In this document: positions 49,437-59,897 of the stretch, piece by piece
Layout of the letters: each line of letters starts with the position of its first letter
Numbering within the stretch: position 1 is the first letter of the stretch
Assembly (NCBI RefSeq): GCF_004365635.1
Contig: NZ_SOBH01000002.1
Coordinates: 682,001-746,000, forward strand
From: Litoreibacter halocynthiae
Lineage (GTDB): Bacteria > Pseudomonadota > Alphaproteobacteria > Rhodobacterales > Rhodobacteraceae
Length of the DNA: 64,000 nt
Direction of reading: 5' to 3'
Program-made: the position numbers and the translations under genes
The notes under the pieces: model-generated
Database searches by the model: none
The model's input: only the letters and a program-made list of their open reading frames with translations
What the model was told of the DNA's origin: nothing

Positions 49437-50113
49437 GTGTCCAGCCTTTCTAAAAGCGCTTTGGCCGCAGCCTGTTCCGCTTGCCTCTTGGCCCCTGCTT
49501 TCGCTTCCGCACGCTCGCCCGAGGCAAGCGTCACCGCGATGGTGAATTCCGGCGCGTGGTCGGGGCCTTCGCGCTTGATGATCTCATATATAGGCGTGGT
49601 CTCGCCGCGCGCTTGCACGAATTCCTGCAAGGCTGTTTTTGGGTCGCGGGCATCTTCTTCGACCTCGTGAACCCGTTGACCCCAAAGTCTAAGTATCAGG
49701 TCGCGGGCCGCGGTGAACCCACCGTCACGGTATACAGCCGCGATCAGCGCTTCCATCCCGTCGCCCAGCAACGCCTCTTTGCGGCGCCCACCCGATACCA
49801 TTTCCGACTTACCCAATTTCAGCACTGCGCCAAGTTCAATGTCTCGCGCGACGGCGGCACAGGTCTCTTTACGCACCAACGCGTTGTAACGCGGGGCTAA
49901 AACCCCCTCGGTTGCTTCTGTGTCAGCGTCCAGCAAAGCCTCGGCCATCACAAGGCCAAGCACGCGGTCGCCCAAGAACTCTAACCGCTGATTGTCGGGA
50001 CGCGTGGTCGACGAAATCGAGCCATGCGTCAATGCGCGCACCAGAAGTTCCGGCTGATGAAACCGATATCCGATCCGGTCACAAAAAGCCGAAAGCTCTG
50101 CCGACAGTTTCAT
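49433..50113 (-). CDS. rnc: ribonuclease III
   Basis: A 226-residue RNase III started at [15 protein letters not shown]. The signature [14 protein letters not shown] holds the Mg-binding acidic residues, and [16 protein letters not shown] supplies the second pair. A double-stranded RNA-binding domain fills the last 70 residues. It processes rRNA precursors and may cut the rplL-rpoB hairpin. It lies 7 nt after lepB and overlaps era. Confidence 0.97.
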   Translation of the reverse strand: MKLSAELSAFCDRIGYRFHQPELLVRALTHGSISSTTRPDNQRLEFLGDRVLGLVMAEALLDADTEATEGVLAPRYNALVRKETCAAVARDIELGAVLKLGKSEMVSGGRRKEALLGDGMEALIAAVYRDGGFTAARDLILRLWGQRVHEVEEDARDPKTALQEFVQARGETTPIYEIIKREGPDHAPEFTIAVTLASGERAEAKAGAKRQAEQAAAKALLERLDT

Positions 50114-50120
50114 CGCGGGC

Positions 50121-50912
50121 CTACTCAATCGCTTTGAAGAACCGGTCGCCGCGCCAGGTCCAAAAATACAGCATGCGGGAGCCCGCTGACGAGAAGATCA
50201 CCCGGTCCGCGCGGCCCAGAAGGTTGGCAAACGGCACCATGCCGACGCCGCCGCCGGTCTGGGCGAACCGCGAGTCGATGGAATTGTCGCGGTTGTCCCC
50301 CATGAAGAAGAAATGCCCCTCAGGCACGTTGAACACCGGCGTGTTGTCCGCGCCCATGCCGTCACGGATGTTCAGGATGGCATGTGTGACACCACCTTCC
50401 AGTGTCTCCATCGCACGCTCTTTCTCGCATTCGCCACCGATACCGACCGCACCATTGCTGCACGCCGGGAAGCCCCCAACCGAACCTTGAGCGTCATAGG
50501 TTTCGACAAACGGATCAGTTGGCACCTGCTTTTGGGCTTGTCCGTTCAAGAACAGTACCCCGTTCTTCACCTGAACCTTGTCACCCGGCAGGCCGATCAG
50601 CCGCTTGATATAGTCCTGACCGCTGACGGGGTGGCGGAAGACCACGACGTCGCCGCGCTCCGGCTCGTCACCAAACAGGCGGTCGGGGATCGGGCAGACG
50701 CCGAATGGGCAGCTATACTTGGAGTAGCCATAGGCCATCTTGTTGACGAACAGAAAGTCACCGACCAGCAAAGTGTCCTTCATGGATCCGGACGGGATCC
50801 AGAACGGCTGGAAAAACAACGTGCGGAATACGGCTGCAATCGCCAATGCGTAGACCACAGTCTTAACGGTTTCCATGATGCCTTCCGGCTCTTTGTCACT
50901 GCTGCGTGCCAT
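50121..50912 (-). CDS. lepB: signal peptidase I
   Basis: A 263-residue LepB, started at [14 protein letters not shown]; the open frame extends back into acpS but that part is unlike the family. A single N-terminal membrane helix ([16 protein letters not shown]) is followed by the catalytic Ser in PSGSMKDTL and the general-base Lys in [22 protein letters not shown] is the last family box. It cleaves Sec signal peptides at the inner membrane. Confidence 0.97.
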   Translation of the reverse strand: MARSSDKEPEGIMETVKTVVYALAIAAVFRTLFFQPFWIPSGSMKDTLLVGDFLFVNKMAYGYSKYSCPFGVCPIPDRLFGDEPERGDVVVFRHPVSGQDYIKRLIGLPGDKVQVKNGVLFLNGQAQKQVPTDPFVETYDAQGSVGGFPACSNGAVGIGGECEKERAMETLEGGVTHAILNIRDGMGADNTPVFNVPEGHFFFMGDNRDNSIDSRFAQTGGGVGMVPFANLLGRADRVIFSSAGSRMLYFWTWRGDRFFKAIE

Positions 50913-50967
50913 CAATATTCTCTTATTTTCAAGGTTGGGTGCTACATGCGACCAGCGGGGGTCGGAG

Positions 50968-51381
50968 TCAAGCCGCCGCCACTGCAATGGGTCGCGCTTC
51001 GATCACGACGAAGGCCTGCGCCCAAGGGTGATCGTCGGTCAATGTGACATGAATTACAGCCTCGTGTCCTTCAGGCGTCATGTCACGCAAGCGTTCCGCT
51101 GCCCATCCGGTAACCTCCATCACAGGTTGCCCTGTGCGAAGATTGCTCACCGCCATGTCCTTCCACGAAATTCCCATGCGCAGTCCCGTGCCCAATGCCT
51201 TGGAACACGCTTCTTTTGCGGCCCACCGTTTAGCATAGGTTCCGGCCACGTCCTTGCGTCGCTCGGCTTTTCGTTGCTCAATGTCCGTGAAAACGCGATT
51301 GCGAAACCTGTCGCCGAACCGCGCCAGCGTGCCTTCGATCCGTTCGATATTCGCCAAATCCGTCCCGATCCCAAGGATCAT
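50968..51381 (-). CDS. acpS: holo-[acyl-carrier-protein] synthase
   Basis: A 137-residue AcpS starting [16 protein letters not shown]; Asp8 and the Glu in [15 protein letters not shown] bind the metal. It transfers phosphopantetheine from CoA to ACP. It lies between pdxJ and lepB as in many Alphaproteobacteria, but here two extra genes separate it from pdxJ; its ATG shares a base with the stop of the preceding gene. Confidence 0.97.
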   Translation of the reverse strand: MILGIGTDLANIERIEGTLARFGDRFRNRVFTDIEQRKAERRKDVAGTYAKRWAAKEACSKALGTGLRMGISWKDMAVSNLRTGQPVMEVTGWAAERLRDMTPEGHEAVIHVTLTDDHPWAQAFVVIEARPIAVAAA

Positions 51382-51824
51382 CAGAACCCCGCCGTGATTG
51401 CGCCAGTGGACTGGTTCAGCGTCACATTCAAAACCTTGTCATCGAACCCACCAGTGCTCGCGTTGTAGGTCTTCACCTTAACGCCCCATGTGAGTCCTTT
51501 GGCGGGATCGTAGCTACTGTCCATTCCCTCCAACGTCATACCGCCAAAACCCAAGCTACCGCTACTGCCGACCATCATGCACTGACGCCCACCCACTTCA
51601 TCAAAAGGCGGAGAGAGGACAAGCAGTTGAAACGCCGCCGCTGCCGGCTCCAACGTGTCGATCACAACAAGCCGAACACGGTTGCCGGCGAAGGTTTGTG
51701 TATGGGCTGCCCAAGGTTCGCCAATGGCATCTACACCGGCCAACTCGTCACAAGGACGAACCTCTTGGGCGAAAGCCGGAAGAGTGACCAACGCGAATAG
51801 CCACGCACTCAGTATTCGTTTCAT
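51381..51824 (-). CDS. exported protein of unknown function in the pdxJ-acpS gap
   Basis: A 147-residue product with a signal peptide ([19 protein letters not shown], cleavage after AFA). The mature part has two cysteines (PCDELAG and RQCMMVG) that could form one disulfide, and a Gly/Ser-rich middle. It ends with [18 protein letters not shown] recognise no domain. It overlaps the LysE gene upstream by 4 nt and acpS downstream by 1 nt, so it is a full member of the operon. Confidence 0.75.
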   Translation of the reverse strand: MKRILSAWLFALVTLPAFAQEVRPCDELAGVDAIGEPWAAHTQTFAGNRVRLVVIDTLEPAAAAFQLLVLSPPFDEVGGRQCMMVGSSGSLGFGGMTLEGMDSSYDPAKGLTWGVKVKTYNASTGGFDDKVLNVTLNQSTGAITAGF

Positions 51825-52444
51825 GTCAGCCTCGCTGTTAGAATTTTCAAACCTGCAAGTCCAAACATAAGACCAAAGCTGATCTCAAACCATCTCCGCA
51901 TCTTCTGGTAGCCTCGGATAAACGCCGCCGTTGAAAAAAGCAGCGCATAGCCGAAGAAAACAAGGTTGGACACGATGAACAACGCGCCGAAAGTTTCCCA
52001 TACAGCCCGAGGGTCTGATCCCGGCGGCACTGCGATGGCAAAGATTGCCCCCCAGCCAAAGATCGCCTTAGGATTGGTAAGATGTAGTAACAGCCCCTTC
52101 AAATAGACCGAGTGCAGACCGCCGCGCTTGGCTTGAACCTTCGCCAGCGGTTTATCGGAAAGACCCGATCGCAAAGCCTTGAAGCCCAAATACATCAAAT
52201 AGGCGGCGCCAACGTAACGCAGCACTTCCACCAGCCATGCATTCGCAAGCATCAATGCGCTCATCCCCAATGCAGCCGCAACGCCCCAAGACGCGGAGCC
52301 GCAAACGATACCTGCAGCAACTGCCAATCCCGCTGCTCGGCCGCGTTCCATAGAAGTGCCCGCAATTGCCAGCGTTGCTGGCCCCGGAGAAGCCCCGCCA
52401 ATTGCCCACGCCAAAAGCAGCAAGGCAAACTCGATACCCGTCAC
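51821..52444 (-). CDS. LysE/RhtB-family exporter
   Basis: A 207-residue protein with about six membrane helices and the N-terminal family motif [12 protein letters not shown]; the [19 protein letters not shown] block is also diagnostic. Members export amino acids and homoserine lactone-like compounds; the substrate is not determined. It starts with GTG overlapping the pdxJ stop (GTGA) and is coupled to the exported-protein gene downstream. A second LysE gene is at 60926-61540. Confidence 0.9.
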   Translation of the reverse strand: MTGIEFALLLLAWAIGGASPGPATLAIAGTSMERGRAAGLAVAAGIVCGSASWGVAAALGMSALMLANAWLVEVLRYVGAAYLMYLGFKALRSGLSDKPLAKVQAKRGGLHSVYLKGLLLHLTNPKAIFGWGAIFAIAVPPGSDPRAVWETFGALFIVSNLVFFGYALLFSTAAFIRGYQKMRRWFEISFGLMFGLAGLKILTARLT

Positions 52445-53184
52445 GCGCGCGCCTCGTCCATCAGACGCCGCATTTCCTTGATTGCGGGGGCCAGCCCCGT
52501 GAATATCGCCTCTCCAATCAGGAAATGCCCGATATTCAGCTCCACAATTTCCGGCAAAGCCGCAACCGGTTTCACGCTGTCAAAGGTGAAGCCGTGCCCT
52601 GCATGAACTTCAAGGCCTAACGAATGCGCGAGCGTGGCCATGTCGCGCAAGCGCACGAATTCCGCGTCCCGCGCGTCAAAACGACCTTCGGCATGGGCGT
52701 CGCAATAGCTGCCCGCGTGCAGCTCGATTATGTCTGCGCCAATTCGTGCCGCGGCGCGGACCTGCCGCTCGTCGGCCCCGATAAACAGGGACACCCGGAT
52801 ACCCGCATTCTTGAAGGGAGAGATATAAGCTGCCAGCCGATTGTCGTCGCCCGCAACGTCCAGACCACCTTCCGTTGTCCTCTCTTCGCGCCGTTCCGGC
52901 ACAAGGCAAACCGCATGCGGCTTGGTCGCCAACGCGAGCTTCTGCATCTCGTCCGTAGCCGCCATCTCGAAATTCAGTGGAACAGAAATCGCGTCTTTGA
53001 TTGCACCCATGTCCGCATCGCGGATGTGGCGGCGATCTTCCCGCAAATGCGCAGTGATCCCGTCCGCCCCTGCCCCTTGCGCCATGAGTGCAGCACGAAC
53101 CGGATCAGGATTATCGCCACCACGGGCATTTCGAACTGTTGCAACGTGGTCGATATTCACGCCAAGGCGTAGCTGGTTGGTCAT
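52441..53184 (-). CDS. pdxJ: pyridoxine 5'-phosphate synthase
   Basis: A 247-residue PdxJ, started at [20 protein letters not shown], where the catalytic His/Arg residues sit. [25 protein letters not shown] and VHAGHGF are conserved substrate-site motifs of this TIM barrel. It condenses deoxyxylulose phosphate with aminoacetone phosphate to pyridoxine phosphate. The frame is open ten codons upstream. It leads the pdxJ-LysE-exported-acpS-lepB run. Confidence 0.97.
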   Translation of the reverse strand: MTNQLRLGVNIDHVATVRNARGGDNPDPVRAALMAQGAGADGITAHLREDRRHIRDADMGAIKDAISVPLNFEMAATDEMQKLALATKPHAVCLVPERREERTTEGGLDVAGDDNRLAAYISPFKNAGIRVSLFIGADERQVRAAARIGADIIELHAGSYCDAHAEGRFDARDAEFVRLRDMATLAHSLGLEVHAGHGFTFDSVKPVAALPEIVELNIGHFLIGEAIFTGLAPAIKEMRRLMDEARA

Positions 53185-53253
53185 CGGTGCAGTCCTTTGG
53201 AGATGGCTCTTCACATCAGATCATAGGACAACGCGCGGCAAGCTCAACATCGC

Positions 53254-53928
53254 TTATTGCGAGCGACTGTCTTCGGCTTTCTTGGCCGCCTTGCGGAGCC
53301 TAATTTCTTCCAGCTTTGCCTTGATCCGTCCCTTGCGGCGGTTCTGATACGCCGCAATCACCGGAGAGCTTAGATAATAAGCAATGGTTCCCGCCACCAC
53401 CCCGGGAATGAGACCACCTACCATATAAGGAAGGAACACCTCGTCATAAAAGCCGGCCAGTCGATCCCAATGGGCCACGTCATCGGTAAACATCGCCCAA
53501 AAGTTATCTTTCAGGTCACGCCAGGCACCCGCGAAACGTCGTGCGAGGTTCATGTCGGGCTCAAACTCGGTGCCAAGCAAGAAGTGGCCTGTCTTTAGCG
53601 ACACGACGCCAATCGGCAAGTATGTGAGCGGGTTGCCAAAAAAAGTCGCCATCAACGCGGCCAGAATGTTGCCACGCATGACTTTTGCGATGAAGGCCGC
53701 GATGAAAAAATGAAAGCCGTAAAATGGGGTGAAAGTTGTAAACACACCCGCAAAAATGCCCCGCGAAATACGATGAGGCGCATCAGGCAAGCGACGAACG
53801 CGGTGCTTAACATACCCGAACGCCCGCCCCCAGCCACCTTGCGGCCAGATCAAATGCCACGCCCACAGGGCCCAGCTTTTTGGCGTTCGGCGTTTGAACA
53901 CGTCTGGTCTTTCACCTCTCCGCCCCAT
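53254..53928 (-). CDS. DUF2062-family membrane protein
   Basis: A 224-residue protein with an N-terminal basic region (FKRRTPKSWALWAWHLIWPQGGW) and two or three membrane helices. RGIFAGVFTTFTPFYGFHF and GNPLTYLPIGVVSLKTGHFLLG, each quoted in part, are DUF2062 motifs. Function unknown; often next to rsh or pdxJ in Alphaproteobacteria. It follows rsh by 17 nt and should be cotranscribed with it. Confidence 0.88.
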   Translation of the reverse strand: MGRRGERPDVFKRRTPKSWALWAWHLIWPQGGWGRAFGYVKHRVRRLPDAPHRISRGIFAGVFTTFTPFYGFHFFIAAFIAKVMRGNILAALMATFFGNPLTYLPIGVVSLKTGHFLLGTEFEPDMNLARRFAGAWRDLKDNFWAMFTDDVAHWDRLAGFYDEVFLPYMVGGLIPGVVAGTIAYYLSSPVIAAYQNRRKGRIKAKLEEIRLRKAAKKAEDSRSQ

Positions 53929-53945
53929 TGTCTCGGGGCCACTCG

Positions 53946-56069
53946 TTACGGTTTGCGGCTCAAATCTCGGTGCCGTTCCAACCCAGCCACATCACTATCC
54001 GCTTCGATAGCTGTCATCACCCCGTGCAAATGCTCGGAATCTCTGACGTCGACATCCATCAATAACTGGAAATAGTCCGGTTTGCGGTCGATAAAATGCA
54101 TGTCCGAAATATTCGCCTTCTGCTCCCCGATCAATGTGCAAATACGTCCCAGCACCCCAAAGCTGTTGCCGATGGTTAACGCCAGAGTAACCGTATTGGT
54201 TGCGGCGTGTCGTCCAGAATGCCAGCGAATATCAAGCCAGCGCTCTGGCTGGTCCTCCAACTCGACGAGCGCGTCGCAGGCGATGGCGTGAACAAACACC
54301 CCCTCGCCCTTGTACTTGATCCCGACAATCCGCTCGCCCGGCACCGCCTGGCAACAGGCAGCGCGCTTGACCTGCACACCCTCGGGCAGACCGACAACGG
54401 GCCGTTCATTGTCCGCAGGCTCCATATCCGCCTTGCTGGCAAGCTCTGGGTACAGCGCGGTCACAACTTCGCGTGCCGACAACTCGGTCGAGCCAACATA
54501 TTCCAGCAGCTGTGAAGCATCGGTCAAGCTCAACTCCTTCGCCGCAGTCTCTAACGCCTTGTCCGATGCCTTCTTACCGACATGTTCAAACGCCACGCGG
54601 GTCAGCTCCCGCCCCAGTTTGATATAGCGGTCACGGTGCTCTTCACGTAGGGATTTACGGATTGCCGATTTCGCCCGCCCCGTGACCGCGATATCGATCC
54701 ATGTCGGCTGCGGCTTTTGCCCTTCGGCGGTGATGATTTCCACCGATTGGCCGTTGCGCAACCGCGTCCAAAGCGGCACCCGCAATCCATCAACCTTCGC
54801 CCCGACGCAGCTATGCCCGATCCGAGTGTGGATCGCGTAGGCATAGTCTAGCGGTGTGGCACCCCGCGGCAGCTTGATCACCTCGCCTTTCGGGGTGAAA
54901 CAGAACACTTGGTCCGAATACATCTCCAACTTCACATGCTCGAGAAAATCGTCATGGTCGTCGGCTTGATCGAACCGCTCTGTCATCGAAGACACCCAAG
55001 TAGACGGGTCAACGGCAAACGGGTTTTCGACCCGCTCTCCGTCACGATACGCCCAATGTGCGGCGACACCGGCTTCGGCAACATCATGCATTTGGCGGGT
55101 TCGTATCTGGATTTCTACGCGCTTGCCGTCGCGCCCCGATACGGTCGTGTGGATCGAACGGTAACCATTGGTCTTTGGCTGGCTGATATAGTCCTTGAAG
55201 CGACCGGGCACGGAGCGCCAACGGCGGTGCAACACCCCCAAGGCACGGTAGCAATCATCCTCGGAATTGGCGATCACGCGGAAGCCATAGATGTCGGATA
55301 GACGCGAGAAGCTTTGCTTCTTCTCCTCCATCTTGCGCCAGATCGAATAGGGCTTCTTGGCGCGTCCAAATACCTTGCCTTCAATATTCGCGCGGGCCAA
55401 TTCGGTGCGGATGTCTTCGGTGATTTTCGGGACAACATCGCCCGTCTCTTTTTGTAGTGTGATGAAGCGCCGGATGATTGACGCCCGCGCATCCGGGTTC
55501 AGGACGCGAAATGCCAGGTCCTCCAACTCTTCACGCATCCAGTGCATCCCCATGCGCCCCGCTAAGGGCGCGTAGATATCCATTGTTTCGCGGGCCTTCT
55601 GAATCTGCTTGTCTGGGCGCATGTGTTTGATCGTGCGCATATTATGCAGTCGGTCCGCCAGTTTGACCAAAATGACCCGAAGGTCCTTGGACATCGCCAT
55701 AAACAGCTTGCGAAAGTTTTCCGCCTGCTTGGTCTCGGTCGAGTTCAGTTCCAGATTGGTCAGTTTGGTGACGCCATCCACCAGTTCCGCGATCTCCGAG
55801 CCAAAGCGGCGTTCCACCTCGGAATAGGTCGACCCCGTGTCTTCAATCGTGTCATGCAGCAATGCTGTGACAATCGTCGCATCATCCAGCCAACGCTCGG
55901 TCAGCAGGGCGGCAACTTCAACAGGATGGGAGAAATATGGCTCGCCGGAATGCCGTGTCTGCCCTTCGTGCATTTTCGCACCGTAGGCATAAGCATCCCG
56001 GATCAGGGCTTCGTTGGTGTTCGGATTGTAGGCGCGGACCATTGCGATCAGGTCGCTGTCAGAAATCAT
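53946..56069 (-). CDS. rsh: bifunctional (p)ppGpp synthetase/hydrolase
   Basis: A 707-residue Rsh (RelA/SpoT homologue). The hydrolase HD motif is at 72-73 (LLHDTIEDT), the synthetase domain has GFRVIAN and TNGYRSIHTTV, a TGS domain begins about residue 390 and an ACT domain ends the protein. Both halves keep their key motifs, so it is likely bifunctional, as is usual for the single Rsh of Alphaproteobacteria. It follows rpoZ by 31 nt. Confidence 0.96.
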   Translation of the reverse strand: MISDSDLIAMVRAYNPNTNEALIRDAYAYGAKMHEGQTRHSGEPYFSHPVEVAALLTERWLDDATIVTALLHDTIEDTGSTYSEVERRFGSEIAELVDGVTKLTNLELNSTETKQAENFRKLFMAMSKDLRVILVKLADRLHNMRTIKHMRPDKQIQKARETMDIYAPLAGRMGMHWMREELEDLAFRVLNPDARASIIRRFITLQKETGDVVPKITEDIRTELARANIEGKVFGRAKKPYSIWRKMEEKKQSFSRLSDIYGFRVIANSEDDCYRALGVLHRRWRSVPGRFKDYISQPKTNGYRSIHTTVSGRDGKRVEIQIRTRQMHDVAEAGVAAHWAYRDGERVENPFAVDPSTWVSSMTERFDQADDHDDFLEHVKLEMYSDQVFCFTPKGEVIKLPRGATPLDYAYAIHTRIGHSCVGAKVDGLRVPLWTRLRNGQSVEIITAEGQKPQPTWIDIAVTGRAKSAIRKSLREEHRDRYIKLGRELTRVAFEHVGKKASDKALETAAKELSLTDASQLLEYVGSTELSAREVVTALYPELASKADMEPADNERPVVGLPEGVQVKRAACCQAVPGERIVGIKYKGEGVFVHAIACDALVELEDQPERWLDIRWHSGRHAATNTVTLALTIGNSFGVLGRICTLIGEQKANISDMHFIDRKPDYFQLLMDVDVRDSEHLHGVMTAIEADSDVAGLERHRDLSRKP

Positions 56070-56100
56070 CCGTTTGGTCCGCCGCCAATTTTGTAGAGCC

Positions 56101-56454
56101 TTACTTTGGCCCTTGTGCTTCCATCAAGGCCCGCAACAGCTTCTCTTCGGACATGTCGTCATCGGCAGGTTTGTCCTGCTCAACACCCATGAGAAGCGCC
56201 ATGGCGTCTTCTTCAGGCTCGTCCACTTCGATCTGTGTCTGGTTGCTTTCGATCATGCGCTCGCGCAACTCGTCAGCAGTCTGGGTCTCTTCCGCAATCT
56301 CGCGCAGCGATACGACAGGGTTCTTGTCGTTATCACGATCAATGGTGAGCGCGCCGCCGGACGCAATCTCACGGGCACGATGGGACGCAAGCATAACCAG
56401 TTCAAAGCGGTTAGGTACTTTGTCTACGCAATCTTCAACCGTCACGCGGGCCAT
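56101..56454 (-). CDS. rpoZ: RNA polymerase subunit omega
   Basis: A 117-residue omega starting [21 protein letters not shown]. The conserved [12 protein letters not shown] helix is at about 24-35. The C-terminal 50 residues are acidic and variable. Omega clamps the beta' C-terminus and helps ppGpp binding, which fits its place directly ahead of rsh. The gap to folK is 91 bp and could hold its promoter. Confidence 0.96.
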   Translation of the reverse strand: MARVTVEDCVDKVPNRFELVMLASHRAREIASGGALTIDRDNDKNPVVSLREIAEETQTADELRERMIESNQTQIEVDEPEEDAMALLMGVEQDKPADDDMSEEKLLRALMEAQGPK

Positions 56455-56545
56455 GGGGGACTCCAGTCATTCACAGGGGATGTCAGACGGCACAATTAGG
56501 ACCGTTACAGGACGAATACAACCTCAAAACCCGCAAATTTGGCCT

Positions 56546-57133
56546 TCACAGAGGGCAAATCGTGCCTTTTTCCGCATCCGGCAAGGCTGATAACATATCT
56601 GCAAGGCTACGACCGCTTAAAGGATGCACCCAATCAGGCGCAATATCAGCCATTGGAATCAATACAAATGCGCGGTCCTGAATCCTAGGATGCGGCAAAA
56701 TCAGATGGTCCGGCGCTTCCTTCATCTGACGCTCCAACGGCAGATCAACCCAATGCGTCACTGTCTCGGCATCCGGGAGTATCCTGCCTCCATAATCCAG
56801 CAGATCCAGATCGAGCGTACGAGCAGCCCAGCGCGTCTCTCGCACCCGTCCGAAATCAGCCTCAACACGGTGTAAATGCACCAAAAGAGCGTCTGCTGGC
56901 AGGCTGGTCTCAAGCGCTATAGCGGCGTTCACGTAGTCCGGCCCGCTGCCTGGCGGAAACGCGGGACTTCGGAAAAAGCGGCTTTCCGCCAGCACGTTAA
57001 TCGAGTCGCAAGAAATTGCTTGTTTCACGTCGCGCAGGGTGAATTCCGGTGATCCAGAGCTTGACGTCGCGTTACTACCCAGCGCAACATGGGCTATTAT
57101 CAGCCCTTTGTGACCCCCCGTGGGTTGCGGCAT
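56546..57133 (-). CDS. folK: 2-amino-4-hydroxy-6-hydroxymethyldihydropteridine pyrophosphokinase
   Basis: A 195-residue HPPK of folate synthesis. The N-terminal ALGSN motif (about 17-21), FVNAAI-type motif (here YVNAAIAL) and the signature RWAARTLDLDLLDYG followed by LPHPRIQDRAFVL are present. The N-terminal 14 residues before the first strand are longer than usual, so a downstream start is possible. It is divergent from the NYN-protein gene. Confidence 0.94.
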   Translation of the reverse strand: MPQPTGGHKGLIIAHVALGSNATSSSGSPEFTLRDVKQAISCDSINVLAESRFFRSPAFPPGSGPDYVNAAIALETSLPADALLVHLHRVEADFGRVRETRWAARTLDLDLLDYGGRILPDAETVTHWVDLPLERQMKEAPDHLILPHPRIQDRAFVLIPMADIAPDWVHPLSGRSLADMLSALPDAEKGTICPL

Positions 57134-57224
57134 AAGCTTTTTTCCTTATGTTTGCTGAAGCGCGTACGCCTGCGCCCTTCACTCGGGGACTATTAAACAG
57201 GCTGAGCGATTATCGGAAGGACAT

Positions 57225-57806
57225 TTGATGTTTTATAAAGACGAAAGGCTGGCACTGTTTATAGACGGGTCGAATCTATATGCCGCAGCCAAGTCTTTGG
57301 GGTTTGACATTGACTACAAGCTCCTAAGACACGAGTTCATGCGCCGCGGCAAAATGTTGCGCGCATTCTACTATACAGCCCTGCTCGAGAATGACGATTA
57401 TTCGCCCATTCGTCCGCTTGTGGACTGGCTGCATTACAACGGCTTTACCATGGTCACCAAACCGGCCAAGGAATACACCGACCGTGAAGGTCGTCGTAAG
57501 GTCAAAGGCAACATGGATATCGAACTTGCTGTCGATGCTATGGAACTCGCCCCACATGTCGATCACATCGTGATCTTCTCGGGCGACGGCGACTTCCGCC
57601 CCTTGATCGAAGCAATCCAGCGCAAAGGCGTGCGTGTGTCGGTCGTGTCGACGATCCGCTCCAACCCGCCAATGATCTCTGATGAACTGCGCCGCCAGGC
57701 CGACAATTTCATCGAGCTCGACGAGCTGCGCGAAGTGATAGGCCGCCCGCCACGGGAAGGGGACATGAGCTTCACCCGCGAACGGGAACGCGAAGTCACA
57801 GAATAA
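57225..57806 (+). CDS. NYN-domain (LabA/DUF88) protein
   Basis: A 193-residue PIN-like NYN-domain protein. The acidic pocket is formed by FIDGSNLY at about 12-19, DIELAVDAM near 98-106 and SGDGDFRPLI near 120-129, a set typical of a metal-dependent nuclease. RNA is the probable substrate; the target is unknown. It is a single gene between folK (divergent) and a GNAT gene (convergent), with a terminator right after it. Confidence 0.9.
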   Translation: MMFYKDERLALFIDGSNLYAAAKSLGFDIDYKLLRHEFMRRGKMLRAFYYTALLENDDYSPIRPLVDWLHYNGFTMVTKPAKEYTDREGRRKVKGNMDIELAVDAMELAPHVDHIVIFSGDGDFRPLIEAIQRKGVRVSVVSTIRSNPPMISDELRRQADNFIELDELREVIGRPPREGDMSFTREREREVTE

Positions 57807-57811
57807 GAGAG

Positions 57812-57836
57812 AACGCCGGGGCATCGCTCCGGCGTT
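57812..57836. terminator. terminator between the NYN and GNAT genes
   Basis: Perfect 8-bp stem AACGCCGG / CCGGCGTT followed on the plus strand by TTTTCGTTT. It mainly serves the NYN gene; the opposite side lacks a T run. Confidence 0.75.
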
Positions 57837-57842
57837 TTCGTT

Positions 57843-58301
57843 TCAGACTGTTTCGCCGTCAACATCCAGATCATACGTCACCCAACCGGTACGCGTCGCC
57901 AGTTGGTCGTACAATCCGCGTGCACGGTAATTGTCATCCGCGGTGATCCAGCGAACGACGCCCCAACCTCGATTGCGACCCTCAGCCTGCACGGCGGAAA
58001 TCAGCGCCTCGCCCACCTTCAGGCCTCGCGCGTCAGGATTCACAAACAAATCATCCAGAAACCCGCCCGTTCCCGCTGCCAGCGGTCGCGCAAAAGGCCG
58101 GTAATGGGCCAACCCTACAAGCGCGCCATCCACCTCAGCGACAAATCCGTTGACCTCATGGTCGGTGTCCATCAACCATTCCCAGACTCTGTCACGCATG
58201 TCGTCAGTCTGCGCGACCCCGTAGAACGCGGCATACCCTTTGTAAAGTGCGCCCCAAGACTTCCGGTCACTTGCAGCAACCGCTCGTATCTTTATCGACA
58301 T
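57843..58301 (-). CDS. GNAT-family N-acetyltransferase
   Basis: A 152-residue GNAT. Motif A, which binds acetyl-CoA, is FVNPDARGLKVGEALIS at about 86-102, preceded by a beta strand (FLDDLFV); the C-terminal ARGLYDQLATRTGW is the motif-B region. The acceptor is not predictable; relatives acetylate small amines or protein N-termini. A lone gene between NYN and cytochrome c genes. Confidence 0.87.
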   Translation of the reverse strand: MSIKIRAVAASDRKSWGALYKGYAAFYGVAQTDDMRDRVWEWLMDTDHEVNGFVAEVDGALVGLAHYRPFARPLAAGTGGFLDDLFVNPDARGLKVGEALISAVQAEGRNRGWGVVRWITADDNYRARGLYDQLATRTGWVTYDLDVDGETV

Positions 58302-58356
58302 AGTAAAGTCTCCAATCCAGTGGACCCTAGCCGATGCCGTAATTGCAATGCCACCC

Positions 58357-58800
58357 CTAGCGGCTCATCGCGCTATGGCGTTCTTGGATATCCTCAGGCC
58401 ATGTACTCTTGATATAAGCGAGGGCCGCCTTGATCTGGGCATCCGTCAATTCATCCTCAAACCCGCGCATATCACTTTTGTAGTCCCCGCCAACAAGCGC
58501 CTCCGTCCCGTACTTTGTGATCGCGAACAGTTGCTCGTCTGCGTGGTGCCACGTGTGGCCCGTGATGTCATGCGGTGGCGCAGGCAGCCGTCCATTGGCA
58601 CCGCGTTGCCGCCAGTTAGGTTGTCCTTCCAGATCGCCTCCGTGGCACGAGGCGCAGGCCCCATCGTAAATCAGCTTGCCCTCGGCGATGACCTCCGGAT
58701 TGGCATAAGGTGCGGTCTGAGCACTTACGTTGGACACCTGAACGGTTGCCAAAATCGCCACAAGAATAGCGCCGTAGGGAATGAGAATTTGCCTGATCAT
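58357..58800 (-). CDS. exported class I cytochrome c
   Basis: A 147-residue c-type cytochrome with a signal peptide (cleavage after VSA, about 27). The haem site is CASCH (Cys49, Cys52, His53), and Met in SDMRGF is the likely sixth ligand. It is periplasmic and transfers electrons, but no oxidase or dehydrogenase gene is next to it. Relatives are annotated simply as cytochrome c. It is divergent from ispH. Confidence 0.9.
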   Translation of the reverse strand: MIRQILIPYGAILVAILATVQVSNVSAQTAPYANPEVIAEGKLIYDGACASCHGGDLEGQPNWRQRGANGRLPAPPHDITGHTWHHADEQLFAITKYGTEALVGGDYKSDMRGFEDELTDAQIKAALAYIKSTWPEDIQERHSAMSR

Positions 58801-58946
58801 GGTGTTAGATGCTCCTTTTATGAAAAGCTCTTATCCGGCTTCCAGCAGGTGGAGGGTCAAGCGCCCAAAACACACATTTCCGCGAGGCCCCACTGGACCC
58901 CGCCCACTCAAGCCCTTAATTCATGCCCCAAGCAGGAGCGCATAAC

Positions 58947-59897
58947 ATGACCAAGCCCCCCCTCACCCTCTACCTAGCAGCCCCGCGCGGGTTCTGCGCA
59001 GGCGTGGACCGCGCCATCAAAATCGTGGAGATGGCGTTGGAGAAATGGGGCGCACCCGTTTATGTCCGCCACGAGATCGTGCACAACAAATACGTGGTCG
59101 ACGCGCTGCGCGATAAGGGCGCCGTATTCGTCGAGGAGCTTGAAGAATGCCCCGATGATCGACCAGTGATCTTCTCCGCTCATGGCGTGCCAAAGGCCGT
59201 ACCCGCCGCCGCAGCCAAGCGCGAAATGGTCTATGTCGATGCCACCTGCCCGCTGGTCTCCAAGGTTCATATCGAGGCGGAACGTCACCATTCCAACGGA
59301 TTGCAAATGGTCATGATCGGCCATGCCGGCCACCCCGAAACCGTCGGGACGATGGGCCAGTTGCCCGAGGGCGAGGTGATCCTCGTAGAGACCCCCGAAG
59401 ACGTCGCCACCATCACCCCGCGCGACCCTAAAAAGCTGGCCTTCATCACCCAGACCACCCTGTCCGTCGATGATACCGCCGACGTGGTCACCGCATTGCA
59501 GACCCGCTTCCCCGCGATCATCGGGCCGCACAAGGAAGACATCTGCTACGCCACCACCAACCGCCAAGAGGCTGTGAAGGCCATGGCCACCAAGACCAGC
59601 GCCATGCTGGTCATCGGCGCGCCGAATTCGTCCAACTCCAGACGACTGGTCGAGGTCGGGGCCAAGGCGGGCTGCACCTACGCGCAACTGGTGCAACGCG
59701 CCGCCGATATCGACTGGCGCGCGCTGGACGGCATCGACAGCATCGGCATCACCGCAGGCGCTTCCGCCCCCGAGGTGCTGATCAACGAGGTCATCGACGC
59801 CTTCAAGTCCCGTTATGACGTGACTGAGGAAATCGTGGAAACCGCCGTCGAGAACGTCGAGTTCAAAGTCCCCCGCGTGCTGAGAGAGCCGGCATGA
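58947..59897 (+). CDS. ispH: 4-hydroxy-3-methylbut-2-enyl diphosphate reductase
   Basis: A 316-residue IspH, last enzyme of the MEP isoprenoid pathway. The three [4Fe-4S] cysteines lie in PRGFCAGV (Cys17), DATCPLV and [17 protein letters not shown] is the substrate-binding block. The ATG at 58947 has AGGAG before it; an ATG eight codons earlier lacks that. Its stop overlaps the serine hydrolase start by 4 nt. Confidence 0.97.
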   Translation: MTKPPLTLYLAAPRGFCAGVDRAIKIVEMALEKWGAPVYVRHEIVHNKYVVDALRDKGAVFVEELEECPDDRPVIFSAHGVPKAVPAAAAKREMVYVDATCPLVSKVHIEAERHHSNGLQMVMIGHAGHPETVGTMGQLPEGEVILVETPEDVATITPRDPKKLAFITQTTLSVDDTADVVTALQTRFPAIIGPHKEDICYATTNRQEAVKAMATKTSAMLVIGAPNSSNSRRLVEVGAKAGCTYAQLVQRAADIDWRALDGIDSIGITAGASAPEVLINEVIDAFKSRYDVTEEIVETAVENVEFKVPRVLREPA

